From Azadirachta indica (lineage: Eukaryota; Streptophyta; Magnoliopsida; Sapindales; Meliaceae): a stretch of DNA of 64,000 nucleotides. A program made the position numbers and the translations under genes. Below are positions 45,081 to 57,524 of this stretch, piece by piece. Each line of letters opens with the position of its first letter. Position 1 is the first letter of the stretch. Under the pieces are notes generated by a model, which worked only from the letters and a program-made list of their open reading frames with translations, had not been told where the DNA came from and searched no databases. The stretch is taken from the NCBI GenBank assembly GCA_022749755.1, contig CM040440.1:9101269-9165268 (forward strand). Reading direction: 5' to 3'.

Positions 45081-45780
45081 TTGAATATATATAGATGTAA
45101 AATTAATTCAATTAAGGTAAAATTTATTTTTTTATTTTTATCTAATACGTTTATTTTTATTTTAAAATATTTAAAAATAAATATTAAATTATTTGTTTTG
45201 ATAAAATAAAAAGTGTAAAAATTGATATTTTGATATATATAATCTTTTTTTAATAATATATTTATATATATAATAATTTTAATTATATTAGTATAATAAT
45301 AAATAAAAATTTATAAATTATATTAATATATATTATTTATTTGTTTAATATATAATTTTTTTAAAAAATAATTTCTAATTGATGATATAAAAATCAATGA
45401 AAATTAAATAAAAATAATAAATTATATTATAATATAATATAATTATATAAATACATAAATTTATTATAATAATTAAAATATAAAATAGGTAGGATTAAGA
45501 AGACAAGTAGGAAAAACTCATAATAGAAAAAATATACGTAAAAAATAGTTAACTTTTAATTTTTTATTAATAAATAAATTAATAAAAAGATATTTTTTTA
45601 AAAATAAAATTATTAAATTATTTAAATATTTACTTGTTCATATTTGAATCAAAATTTTTAAATTAATTGTATTGAAATGTGTTTATCCACGTTGCATGCT
45701 TTGAATTAGAAATTTCGTAATATTATTATAAATTAATTTTTTATATATAAATACTGCAGTTTAAAAAAAAAAAAATGAAT
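45080..45780. repeat. Low-complexity AT-rich tract
   Basis: For about 600 bases the sequence is made mainly of A/T words such as TATATAATA, AATTATATT and ATAAAAATT. No coding frame or clear repeat boundary is visible. It may be a scaffold-attachment-like region or a decayed element. Confidence 0.5.
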
Positions 45781-47523
45781 CATGTTATAAGGTGTCCCAT
45801 ATACATAGGAATATTATGGAAAACAGATACCCGAATCAATGGCGTGTGTGCCGCGGAATATTAACAAATCCGACTGCGACCTTCGATGACTTGGTTAATT
45901 GCATTCAGCCTTTCATCATAACTAAATCCTACATAGCATATGGTTTGTTCTCAGCTATAGCTTTATTCTATTTGTAGTAATAACCTCATTTCTCGAATTG
46001 ATTTATCGTATTATTTAAGATATAAATTTTTTAACATAAAATTTATTATTGTATGTTTTGAAGAGTTCAATAGCATAATTAATGCTCGGTTGCTTTGACA
46101 TTTTCGTTAATCAAGATTTAAAAAGACTTTTTTAATGATAATTTTTTTTTAAATTTTTAAATATCATTTAGTTAACACTAAAAAATAATTTTTTTAAAAT
46201 CAAAAAAGTCATTTTTCCTATATTATGAAAAACTTAAAATTTAAACTTTTAATCTTAAAATTTTTCAAAATTTTTTAAAATATAAAATTAATTAAAATAT
46301 CATTATTTTATTTTTAAAAATTTACGTTATCTCTTTAAAATAAAATATTAAAAATTTATATGTTAAAGTAATTGTTCAAAATTTTTAAAAAATCATTTAT
46401 TACAATTAAATTATTAATAAATTTTTGTTAAAAATTTAACTTATAAAAATTCTATTTGTAAGAGGTCTATTTCAAAAAATTATATTTGAAAAATTATATC
46501 AAGATAATGATTAATATTTAATACCATTTGAAAATAGTGCATATTTTAATTCCGTATATATTTAAAAAAAAATAATTACGGAAAATTATGTACCATTCTT
46601 ACACGATATTGAAATTCATATAGATCTAAATCATGGAACTTATTTAATTTAAATCCAATTCTTTTCAAAAACATTTTTCTCAAATTTTATTTTTATAAAA
46701 GTATATTTATTTATATCATTGTGACTTGGGTTCGGGCCTAGTAATATGTGTGAACTAAATTGGGTCCTTCTTTCAGGCCACATTGTTTCCATTACGGCAT
46801 TCCTTAAATGTTTGTCGTTGGCCCACCGACTCTATTTGAACAATAACAACCAATTCGTTTTTGTTTTTATTTCAACAATTTTTTTTTTAATAAAAAAAGA
46901 TAAAGAAATTCTGTCAACATACATTAAATTCAAGTGCCGGTAAATTACTAATTACTACGCTGAACCAAACACCAACCTCTATAATAATCAATTTTCTGTT
47001 ACTTTTCCACTGACAATGACTTTCTTTCTCCGTTGATGCTACCGATCGACATATCAATTGCTTTTTTTTTTTTTTTTTAAAAAAAGAAGGTAATATTATT
47101 TTAATTTCTTGGACTTTTATATTTTTTTTTTCCAGAAAATAAATCATATTTAATTTCTAATGATGGCTATATCTCATTTCTAACTTCTGAAAGAAAATAA
47201 AAAATAGACTGCTAAGCACAAATCACTGTCATACATGGACTATCATCAGATATAGCTGAAAAAACTAGCAATATCTGAAATTCTGAATCACTGACACTTA
47301 TCTTAAAAGAGAAAAGTTGACAGTAAATATAATATGTAGTATTTGTTTTTTCACTGTAAAAGTCTGAACTATATTATATATGATTAATTTTATATTGCCC
47401 TTTAATTTAATACCAATTTCCTATCATGAAGAGAAAGAAGAGATGATGAGAGCAGTCCAATGTCCTGATCAAATTTTGCATGGTGCTGACTTGCGACAAT
47501 TTTTTTCAGAAATTTAGTGGTGG

Positions 47524-47525
<2 letters not shown>
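45781..47525. other. Spacer and distal promoter of the bHLH gene
   Basis: No gene is supported. A 61-codon open frame at 45792 shows no family motif. The segment 46090-46560 is made of T- and A-runs and looks like old repeat DNA. Confidence 0.5.

Positions 47526-47553
<28 letters not shown>
47526..47553. repeat. 28-base T run
   Basis: An uninterrupted run of 28 T residues lies directly upstream of the bHLH TATA box. It could exclude nucleosomes and is likely to vary in length between individuals. Confidence 0.8.
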
Positions 47554-47556
<3 letters not shown>

Positions 47557-47570
47557 TCTTTCCCGAGACT

Positions 47571-47580
47571 TTATATATAC
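47571..47580 (+). promoter_or_regulatory. TATA box of the bHLH gene
   Basis: TTATATATAC lies about 170 bases upstream of the chosen ATG (47744) and shortly after the long T run. It predicts transcription starting near 47600. That leaves a leader of about 140 bases, partly CT-rich. Confidence 0.65.
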
Positions 47581-47743
47581 CATTTTGGCCTCATAGTTTT
47601 GTCACACACTTTTCTTGACCATTTGCAACTCACTGCTTTCATTTGGATCAATAATCTTCAGCTCCTCCTTTCTTCTCTTCCATCACTTTCTTGAAAACAA
47701 GCAAATACTGTTTCCAATTCCCAAGCTTTTCAGAAACAAAAAT

Positions 47744-49691
47744 ATGGCAGCCTTTTCATACCAGCATCAGTATCACCCTTTTCTTCTTGACTCAGTTTTC
47801 TTGTCTAGTAATGATACCAACATGGTTGTGGAGGAGGGAAATTTTATGAATACCAACTTATTCTCTCAGTTTTCCTCACCAAAATTGCCTCTTGCTCAAG
47901 AGATTAATAGTAATTGTCATATTTCTTTTAACCCTCTTGAATATGGTGGAGGTTTTGCAAATGGTTGTGTTGATCACAGCTCTTCAAAGATTGCAGCTGT
48001 TAGTGATAATGAGCTTTCTTCTGTGACCAAAAACCAGAGCATTTTGTCTTCAACTGTGGTGGATAATTGTAATAAGATTGCTGAAAGTGGAGAGCAGGTG
48101 ACTCAGAGTACTGTCACTCAAATGGACAAGAAGAGGAAGAACAGAAACAATTCTTCTTCTTCTAATTCTGCTGAATCAAAGGTATCTACAGACCACTCTG
48201 AAACCTAATTAGATTCCAATGTTTTTGAGATTTTACTGTTTGTCTGATTTTGCTGTCAAATTTTCTGTGTAGGATCTCAGAGAGGTGAAAAGCAAGAGGC
48301 AAAAGAAATGCAATGATGGGGAGAAAGCTGAAGAAGAGAAAAATAATCCTAAAGCTGAGAAGAAAAACCAGAAGAAAGTTCCTGAAGAACCACCAAAGGA
48401 TTACATTCATGTTAGAGCAAGGAGGGGTCAAGCAACAGATAGCCACAGCTTAGCAGAAAGGGTATACACATGCTTCTGCTTCAAACCCAGTTTCTTCTTT
48501 CACATTATTAATTAAAACCATATTTAATTCTCACTTTAACCTTTTTTAATTACATTTAATATATTATTAAATATGCCTAATATGCCCACCTAATCATATA
48601 TATCCTGGTATTATATAAACTTTCTTTTCTTTTCAAGTCTAATGTTTTGTTGTCTTGTCTTGTTGGTTTCAGGTAAGAAGAGAGAAAATTAGTGAGAGGA
48701 TGAAAACATTGCAGAAACTTGTTCCTGGTTGTGACAAGGTAATTAATTAACCGAGATCTTTAATTACTGCGTCTCCTTCTTCACCTTGCGTTTCTTAAAA
48801 CAAACAATGCATTTTAATTAATGTATAATTTTGACAATTTTCATGTGATTTGATGTAAAAATAGGTGACTGGAAAGGCCCTCATGTTGGATGAAATTATC
48901 AATTATGTACAGTCTCTTCAAAATCAAGTGGAGGTATGGCTACAAAACTGTTACACATGCAGCAATAATTAATTTTTTTGAAAAATTACAAGATTCAAGT
49001 AATATTGATGCTTTTGTTTTTGATGCTTCCAGTTTCTGTCAATGAAACTTGCTTCTGTGAATCCAATGTTCTATGAGTTTGGAATGGACCTTGATGCATT
49101 CGTGGACAGACCAGATCAGGTAATTAAGACAACTTCAGAAAAAAAGGGGTGTTTATAGCGTGTAATTAATTATAATCTAATGGCATTAATTAAAATTAAC
49201 TAATGAGATCTTTGTCTCTGACATGAAAATCCAGGGATTAAATGTTGCTTCAGCAGTACCAGCAATGCAATCAGTGCCTCAATGCAGTCCTACCCAGCTC
49301 ACTGCTTTTGCTGATACAACCACCGCCACCGCCACCGCCACCGCCGGCTTTGGCCCAGCCGATAACTGTTACCCTCTTCTTGATACTACTGCGGCTTCAC
49401 TTTTACTTCAACAAGGGCAAAGGCCAATTAATGACTTCTCTCATCAGGTATGCAATTTTATAGTTGTACAAATATGCAAGCCATTTTAGACCCATATCCA
49501 AATATCCATCTTCACCGAAACTAACATTCACAAAATTAATCCAAAAATAAAAGTAAAAAAGTTTCCAAGTAAGTGACAAATTTAAGTGTCGTTTTCAGGA
49601 TAATGGGAGTCTATTGTGGGATGTGGAAGAACAAAAACAAAAATTTCTCAATCCATCTGGGTTCACCAACAACTTGTGCTCTTTCCATTAA
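47744..49691 (+). CDS. BHLH137: bHLH transcription factor, bHLH137-like
   Basis: This is a nuclear DNA-binding protein of the BEE/CIB group (subfamily XII) of plant bHLH factors. These are linked to growth and hormone or light responses. Exons are 47744-48181, 48273-48461, 48673-48738, 48865-48933, 49033-49119, 49235-49447 and 49599-49691, giving 384 aa in phase. The ATG at 47744 ([19 protein letters not shown]) is preferred over an upstream in-frame ATG at 47615 because the N-terminal pattern fits the family. A Lys-rich nuclear-localisation region precedes [20 protein letters not shown]. The basic region has His204, Glu208 and Arg212, the H-E-R triad for E-box and G-box recognition. The HLH covers about 213-260 and ends QNQVEFLSMKL. 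Exon 6 contains an in-frame Thr-Ala repeat coded by (ACCGCC)n. Confidence 0.93.
49321..49347 (+). repeat. Coding (ACCGCC)n hexanucleotide repeat
   Basis: Four to five tandem ACCGCC units lie inside exon 6 of the bHLH gene and encode alternating Thr and Ala. Length changes would stay in frame. Confidence 0.75.
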
Positions 49692-51174
49692 TACATGACA
49701 CAGAGCTGCCCTACAAACATCTGGTAAGCCCTCATGTCTTGTCTAAACCTCATCTCATGTTATAAAACAAACTATGACCATAAATATTAATAAAATAATA
49801 CTTATATTTGTTTATATATTACTGATTCTCTATCTTGACTTCAGCTCTGAATATATTTATCTTTTCCAGCTTGCATGGAAGCAGATTTCAAAGCCAGGAA
49901 AAAGAAAAAAAAATAGAAAAAAATCAGGAGTTTATTTTCAGAAGGCAGTACAAAGCTTTTAGTTTCAATAGAAGGGGAGTAAAGTGGCATCTGAAAATGA
50001 ATAAAACTAAAGAGGGGGCAGCAGCAAAAGCAATGGAGGAAGAAGAAAAAGAAGAACACAGAAAGGACAGATATAACCGACCAAATTAATAAGAACATAT
50101 CTTATTGCAGATCCCTTGTTCCTGTCCATTTTGACTCCAAAAGGTCGACCATGCACATATTCCAAGAGCCAGTGGTTGTTAAACGCAGACACTTTTGTTA
50201 TTTACTTTAATGGAAAATGCAATGCCATTTACATATTATCTAATATAGTAGATTGAAGATTTTCGTGTGGTTACAGTTATTTATAGTTATTTCTACCCGT
50301 TATCTCTTTCTACCCACCAGAGGAAATGAAGAAACAATAAATAACCCTAAAGGAAAAACCAAAGAATATTGTATGTAGTTGCTGTAGTTGACAAGACAAG
50401 TTCTATGCATTAATTGTTAGTTTGGTTGGGTTTGCTTTATGTTGTCTTGTCTTGTCTTGTAATATATTTTATACGTATGCTGTATGAACGGTGGAATCTA
50501 ATGTATTTTGGCTGTAATGGTAGTGAGGTAAATTCCCCTTAGACCAACTTTTATAACAATTGTGGTCAGAGACCAGGGCATCTATGTACGTATGCTGGCT
50601 TGTTTTAATATGCTTGTTTAATCTTATTGATTTCTAACCACTCCTTTGGTTTTTTTTCCTCTTTCTTTTTCTCTCTCGCAAGTTCGGAATAGTTGCACTT
50701 TGCAAATTGAAAACGGGAAAAATATCATGCAGTAATACTAACAAAATCCTCGAAACATAAGCATTATTATTGGCCCTAGAAAGAAATTAATGGAATAGAA
50801 ATAATTAAGTTATAATTGTAAATTTCTTGAAAATAATAATTAAACACCACCAATTAAAGTAGTTAGATTCTTATGATTGCTTCAATTGATTGCTACATGA
50901 TTTGTGAACAACAAAGGCAATTAGGAGTTAATTACTTTTAATGATTGTGTGTGATTTGATTAAACATGAAACTGAACTTAGTCGGTATACAAAAAGGCAC
51001 TTAGGCCCCCCTAGAATGCAATACAAATAAGCTTGTACACACTACATTTTTTATTTTAATTAGGCCCCATTTGTCTGCACGTTCAACCAATTATCACCCA
51101 TAAACAATAAACACAAAATATTGAAAGGACAAAACATTTTGTCAGATGCATATCAATATCTCATTGGAGTGTAT

Positions 51175-51177
<3 letters not shown>
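49692..51177. other. bHLH 3' untranslated region and downstream spacer
   Basis: The mRNA end is probably between about 50170 and 50560, where TTTAATGG and AATATA-like signals and a TCTTGTCTTG repeat occur. An A- and G-rich stretch at 49895-50060 is open in two frames on the plus strand but is low-complexity. It has no family signature, so I treat it as untranslated. Confidence 0.5.

Positions 51178-51209
<32 letters not shown>
51178..51209. repeat. (ATA)n microsatellite
   Basis: About ten perfect ATA trinucleotides in a spacer. Confidence 0.85.
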
Positions 51210-51710
51210 CATGTATAGTTTAGTTTATCTTCCTCTATTTTAAGCTGCTTTCTGCATATATATCCATTAGTTAAACACCATTTTTAAAGTTTCCATAGTT
51301 GAATATGCAGACAATCCATGTGGTTTTTATGTTCCATTTTCTTTTTTAATTCATTTATGCTGACCCACATGTTGATTTTTATTTGCCCAACTGGCAAAAA
51401 AAATGTATGTAAATGATCCAGCAAGAAAAACTCAATCCTCTGTTAGCACGTAGGTCTATAGAATCTCATCCAGCTCTAGAAAGAGCTCGGGTTTATCTCT
51501 CTATTCCTCTTTTGCTTTTTAATTCTGCGAGCTGTTTCATTTGCTGCAGGAAAATGTGTTTAAAGTAAGTGCTTTCATAAAGTGCTGCCAAATGGCTTGA
51601 AAATGGATTGAGAAGACAATGCTCCAAACTGTAGTCATTTCATAGCTTTATTGCACAAAATAGAAATCATATTATTATATATCAGAACTGGTTTTCCTAC
51701 CAGATGGTTC

Positions 51711-51733
51711 TATATATATATATATATATATAT
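51711..51733. repeat. (TA)n microsatellite
   Basis: About eleven TA repeats in a spacer. Confidence 0.85.
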
Positions 51734-52567
51734 TAGCTTACAACTTAGTAAATGTTGCAAGACATTTGTAGCTCACCTACTGATCAGTCTGTTCTATGGG
51801 GTCCCCTTTGTTCATTGTTTTTCATATTTTTTGTAATTATTGTTGGGGTCCCTGTGTTGATAGTTCATGAAACACGCTTGCATATTTTTCGCAATTTTTA
51901 TATGACAATTTTCTTCTACCAACGCTTGCAGTGTCTGTTACCCTCCAACTAGATAATCAAGTTCATTTTAATATTTATAACTACTCTCTATTCTGCATTA
52001 ATATCATGGAAATCAAGGAATTAAATTCTCAAAATCTTTTCTATATAGAGATTCTTGCCTCTTCTCTTAAAGTAATATACTTCTCATTGTGAGTGTGAGG
52101 TATGTGTGTGTGTATATATATATATATATTTGCACTTATTTTAAACTTTTTTAACAGTTAAATTAAATATAACACATATAATTAATGAATAATTAATGTA
52201 TATAATTGATATTATTAATAATTATTGTTTAATTCTTTCATTAATGTTTTAGATCATATATATTGTCTTGGAACAGATTAAAAATAATAGAATAGTTAGA
52301 ATATTTGATCAAAACATAGTTTTATTTAATAATCAATAATTATGATATATGGTGACACTTATATTTAATTATTTGAAATTCATTTTATGATAATGGTAAG
52401 TTAAAAATTCGCAATACCTAAATTGTAAAGCAACTTTAATAGAAAGAACCAAGTACTGTTTCCTTTTAAATGAACAATTGAACCGATGTCTCCCAAACTT
52501 ACAAGCAAAGCAAAACAAAGAGATGGTCCAGTATAGGTGGCCTTTCCTTTGACAAGTCTGCATCCCA

Positions 52568-52605
<38 letters not shown>

Positions 52606-53962
52606 AAGTAAACGATCAAAACAACAAAAAATATATATACAGGGCTCTCCAACGTCTTACAGGCTTGACACTTGTCGAAATTCATGAACCCCATATACTG
52701 ATAATACTTATCAAAGAAAAAGATAAATGATGTGTAAAAATACATGAGAATAATCATGATCAAGCAAGAAAGAAGCCTTCTTAAAAAATGTATAACGTAT
52801 CAGGTATTTGCCTTTGCCATGTCCAATTAAAGCTATCAATCTAAGTTGATGATCTCTGAACAGAGGCCATTGCCAGATGAGCATACCTGGAGACTTCGTT
52901 TGCTTTTGTACATCATGATACATCATATCATATCATTAATAAAAGACATGCATGACCCATCAAAATCTCGAATCGGACATCACCAATACATACACATTTA
53001 AGGTCCTTCTTCATTTACTCGGTTAATTAAAGATAAACCATAAGTGCAATACTTATAAAAACGACATAACATTAGTAGATATAACGATATGATGGTAATA
53101 TTTTGCATACACACACATAATAATAAGTTTGATTATGTGGCATGATTTGGATGGCCGACAATCATGTATGGTCTAATAAATTTGGTTTGTCTTAGTGTCT
53201 TTGATCTATTATACATGAAGAGAACTAGAGAAGTATATATGTTACGCCCTACATTTTATTGCACACGTCTATGATATGTACAGATGATATTAATCATCTA
53301 GGAGTAGTCCTTGTTGCATTAACGAACCATGTATATGAAAATGAACGTACCCAATTGATTGATTTCTACCATGCATGAAATTTTTTTAATGATTGGTCAA
53401 TTTAATCTATTTGTATGAATATACTAGAACGTAATTATTGAACTCATTGAATGTACTATTACTAGTACACGCTATGGGGTGGTGCTAAAAGATGTCCTTG
53501 ACCTAGATCGGTCGTTAGTAGGTAACTAGCTAGGCTCGAGAGAGGCGAATAAAGCCTAGTTAAATTATTGGAATTAACTCCCTTTCTCTTTCTCTCTCTC
53601 TCTATATATAGATCATCTTGGAGAATGCTTTACCAAATTAAGATCGATCTCCTTTACGTGGGTCTGTGAATAGCTTTAATAGAAGCAATAATGGAAGTGT
53701 TTTTCTAATTAGTTGAGAAACTAATCATGCAATTGAAATGTGATTGATTGGATATTCAATTAATCAAATGCATATATGAATTGGGTCTTATGTGCCGAAG
53801 GCCAAAGCTTCTCCTCAGAAGACATTGAAAAGAAGGATGACATCGATCAAACACCGGTTAATTAAAACATTAATTTCTTTTTCTGATGGAACACAATATT
53901 CGAACTATACATTGTGAGTGGGTGATGATTATCATTGACTTCTTGAAATTAAATTATTAATA
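51734..53962. other. Gene desert between the bHLH gene and the MITE
   Basis: No exon chain is supported. Besides AT-rich DNA there is a TA run at 52570-52602. Near 52820-52920 there is a mixed-composition stretch with no long open frame and no recognisable RNA fold. Confidence 0.45.
52570..52602. repeat. (TA)n microsatellite
   Basis: Sixteen uninterrupted TA repeats. The run is translated in no supported gene. Confidence 0.85.
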
Positions 53963-54711
53963 GGGTTAATGTCATCTAAACACTTAAGGTTTGGCTAATT
54001 AGCCTGATTAGTTCAACTAATTAAAAAAAATCCATAAAAATTCCAATTTATTGTAAAATAACAATTATACCTTATTTAATAGTAATTAACTAAAAATAGA
54101 TATTTTAACTTTTAACTAAAAATAAATATTAAAAAATAATGAGTACTATTTTATAACGCATTAATAATTAAATATTTATTAATATATTATAACTACAAAT
54201 ATAAATTTATTTATTTTATAATATATTAACAATTCAATATTAATTAAATATTAGAGAATACCTAAAATAAATCATAAATAAATATCAATTTTTAAATAAA
54301 ATATATTGCAATATAACACTTATAATTATATATAATCATAAATAATGTACTCTAATATAGTTATAACAATTCAATATTAATTTAATTTTTTAAAAAATAA
54401 ATAAAATAAATCTCAAATGAATATTAATATATAAATAAAATATATTATAATATAGCGCTTAAAATTATTATATTCTATTTATAATGTATTAATACATATT
54501 TAATTATTAATGTGTTATAAAATATTACTTATTATTTTTTTAATATATATTTTTAGTTAAGAGTTTAAAATAATTTTTTTAGCTCATTATCATTAAAAAA
54601 GGATATAATTGTTATTTTATAATAAATTAGAACTTTTATGAATATTTTTAAAATTAGTAAGACTAATCAAATTAATTAACAAAACCTTAAGGACCTAAAT
54701 GTCATTAACCC
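53963..54711. mobile_element. Long-TIR MITE (Mutator-like) with 9-bp target duplication
   Basis: Both ends read inward as GGGTTAATG followed by similar text: ATCTAAACACTTAAGG on the left, CATTTAGGTCCTTAAGG on the right. The inverted similarity continues for roughly 230 bases on each side. The element is flanked by TTATTAATA (53954-53962) and TTATTAATC (54712-54720), a 9-bp duplication with one mismatch, which is the size made by Mutator-like transposases. The core is AT-rich, has two diverged copies of a 150-base block and no coding frame. Confidence 0.85.
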
Positions 54712-54937
54712 TTATTAATCAAACCCAAGGCCTTAACTTTTGGAAATGCATGTGTACACCAATACTCTAATCAATCTAGTTACTTGCAAATAAAACAATT
54801 ACTTAAGATAAGCTTGCATCTTGATTAATTAGTCTCTAATTACTTTTGCTAGTCCTAGGCAAACCTGGTGAAGACAGATAACATGTGTGATAGGATAGGA
54901 CGCATACATTGTCTGGTTAGGGTTTGGACGTAGGGGG

Positions 54938-54961
54938 GAGAGAGAGAGAGAGAGAGAGAGA
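54938..54961. repeat. (GA)n microsatellite
   Basis: About eleven GA repeats following a G run. Confidence 0.85.
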
Positions 54962-56160
54962 TTCTAAATCTGTAGATTTATAATTACAGGATGATTTATT
55001 TGATTGACATAATTGATGTGATATTTACTTTATATCAATCTCCTTTTAAAAGTTAATATTATGATAAATGAAGTTAATTTATCATACCTTGAGTTACGTT
55101 GATAAGTACACAAATGACTGCTTAATTATTTATGTATTTTTTATTATAATTTAAATTTTATTTTAATTAAATTGAATGCCAAATTAATAATTAAATTCGT
55201 TAGACACTTGAAATTGTTTACAAATTTTGCATTAAATTTATATGAATTTACTCAAATTTAGATCATTAAAATCATGAACGATATTAATTGAAGAGAAGAC
55301 TTGTGTATATCATAAATTAATTTGTATACTAACAATATAGATTGAATTCATTAATTTATTTTTTGGTCTTTTCTTATGTACCAATTAATGTCTCAATGTA
55401 TCTCTTTAAGAAGAATTTAAATATTTAGCAAATTAAATGGAAAATGGACAAAATCATTTAATATTTCATATAAATATTATAAGTAAAAGCGAAATTCCTT
55501 TTGGGTTCTTGGATACCATTCAATAGATTTCGCTTTCATCTACATGAAGATAATTTGAATTAACATATACATATATTGAGGTATATTAAATTCTATACAA
55601 TCATTAAAAAAAAAAGTTGAAAAATGTAATATTAATTAAACAACAAATCATACTGATACACAGGAAAGAATTTAGACAAATTTTAGTCATAAAATTAACA
55701 GGAAAGATTTTTGACAAATTTTTAATCATAAAATTAAATTAAGTTCTCCACGGTTGTACTTCACATATTCATCGTCCAGTAATTTGTCCAGTAATTTATA
55801 AATTGACATAAGATGACTGTCCACCTTCAACACACAAACACTGAGATAAAAACCATAATGGACCCGTGGTGATGCTTCCCGGAAACATCGAGAGTATGAC
55901 AAAATACACGTCGTGGTCTTGTCTCCGGTTGCTTCAATGTCCAAACTGATATATATATATATATATATGTATATACATACTAAATAAATAATATAAAAAA
56001 TAAAAAAAAAAAAAAAAATGAAAAATGAAAAAAAAAAAAAAAAAAAAAGCAAAGGTGAGTAGCAAACTAACAAAGAGCATTCATAACTCGAAATATTCTC
56101 AACTTGAATTCTTGTTGAATTGTTTGTTGTTTAATTTAATAGCTAAGAGATAAGGACGGA
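54962..56160. other. AT-rich spacer
   Basis: No gene is called. A minus-strand open frame at about 55726-55950 has a normal base composition but no family motif. A TA run occupies 55949-55969 and an A-rich run 55995-56048. Confidence 0.45.
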
Positions 56161-56216
56161 GATTATTGTAATATTTATATAATATTACTAAAATATTTTC
56201 ATATTATCTTTTGGGA

Positions 56217-56287
56217 CCACGTGGGGTTGGGACGGTGCAGCCGATGGCTGCGGCCGATGGGGCCGGGGGTCCACAGACTCTATAAGG
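56217..56287 (+). promoter_or_regulatory. GC-rich island with G-box and TATA, promoter-like
   Basis: In otherwise AT-rich DNA this stretch is about 70% G+C. It starts with CCACGTGG (56217-56224), contains the repeated phrase GCCGATGG, and ends with CTCTATAAGG (56278-56287), a good TATA box at a normal distance from the G-box. A CT-rich, leader-like stretch follows at 56334-56370. No long protein is encoded downstream, so any transcript would be non-coding or encode a short peptide. Confidence 0.45.
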
Positions 56288-56370
56288 GTGGGTCGATATC
56301 GGAGCAAAGCTGCATGGCAATTGGCTAGGACCCCTTTCCTTCTCCTTCTTCTTCTCATTCGTTCTTCATT

Positions 56371-57524
56371 TCATTGAATAGGGTTGTCTGTTTTTGTCAA
56401 AGAAGAAGAAGGAGAAGAAGAAGAAAATGATAGATGATGATGATGGAGATGGTGACATTGATTTAATATTTTTGGTGGTGTCTTTATCCGATCTACTATT
56501 ATATCTAGAGCTAGGGCTCGTGGGGCTGTCCCGATTAAAAAAAATTATATATAACAAATGGACTCAAAATAAAAATTAATATTAAATACCACTTGTCTTA
56601 TGTTTTGTAGTCTTTCTTAGATTTATTTCTTCTTACAAAAACAAAATCTTCGTTTTAACCCTAACATGTTTTTGTGTCACCATGCATGCTGTCTACTTAG
56701 AATTATGTGTATCACCATGCAATCTGTTAAATTTGAGTGGAAGGAGTTTGAACCTACTTTTCGTAAAGTTATGGGTTGAGAATTTTATCTTATTAAAATT
56801 AAAAAGTAAGAATAAAAAATTGATGAACTGAATATGTGATATGAATTATTAAGATTTTATTTGTGTCACATTAAGGAAATAGTTCGGACCCAATTCCTAC
56901 AAAATTATAGGTCGAAAGTTTTCTCGTCTTAGAATAAAAATGAGATGGAAATTGTGTGATATGAATAATTCTAACAATTTTAAAATCTAATGATAAAAAT
57001 AATTTAATATTTGACAATTATTAACTAAATAATTTTACTCTACGATAAATCACAGCGGCAATGAAAGGGGCTTACATAATTAGAAGTACAGCCCAAGATT
57101 ATTAGGGTCTTGGTCTACATAAGTGAGGCCTGAATGCACTCTTTCTACTTCGCAATGCACGCATTCGAGCATTGAAGGGTTGTACCTTTTATTCAGAAAG
57201 GTGTCATCAGAATGTCAGTGAGATGGATTTAGCATCATCATTCATCTGGAAATAATTGGATTCAGCTTCCAACTTGGATCTGAATTTGGGCTTACTTGGG
57301 CATTCAGTCCACAAACCAAAAACGGTGCGTTTCATTCAAATCGAGATCACACTGGAGGAATAGTGTGGAGGGGAAAGCTGATTAAAATTTTACAGTTTGA
57401 ACTCTCCAGATCCAGAGCCAGCAAATTTGTATTGTTGTTGATCATTAATCGATCGAAACAAATTCTACTTAGAAGCCGTAATTTTGAAGAAGTATTCAAC
57501 TTCGCTATTTAGAAATTGCATTAG
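56371..57524. other. Spacer and promoter of the sialyltransferase-like gene
   Basis: No second gene is supported. A GAAGAAGAAG-rich stretch follows the promoter-like island. The last 200 bases before 57525 should hold the leader of the downstream gene. Confidence 0.45.
57320..57332. promoter_or_regulatory. AAACGGTGCGTTT box, second copy
   Basis: Identical over 13 bases to the copy at 19064-19076. It lies about 195 bases upstream of the start codon of the sialyltransferase-like gene. Confidence 0.3.

Noticed and set aside
45792..45977. 61-codon plus-strand frame with Trp, Cys and Arg residues
   Set aside because: No family motif, no splice partner, and it sits beside low-complexity AT DNA. 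It probably arose by chance.
47615..47743. Upstream in-frame ATG extending the bHLH protein by 43 residues
   Set aside because: It lies very close to the predicted transcription start, and the extension has no family pattern. The ATG at 47744 gives the typical N-terminus.
49835..50098. Lys- and Glu-rich frames after the bHLH stop codon
   Set aside because: The composition comes from an A- and G-rich 3' untranslated stretch open in more than one frame.
55726..55950. Minus-strand frame of normal base composition
   Set aside because: No recognisable domain. It is bounded by a TA run and A-rich DNA, and no further exons are found. At most it is an old gene fragment.
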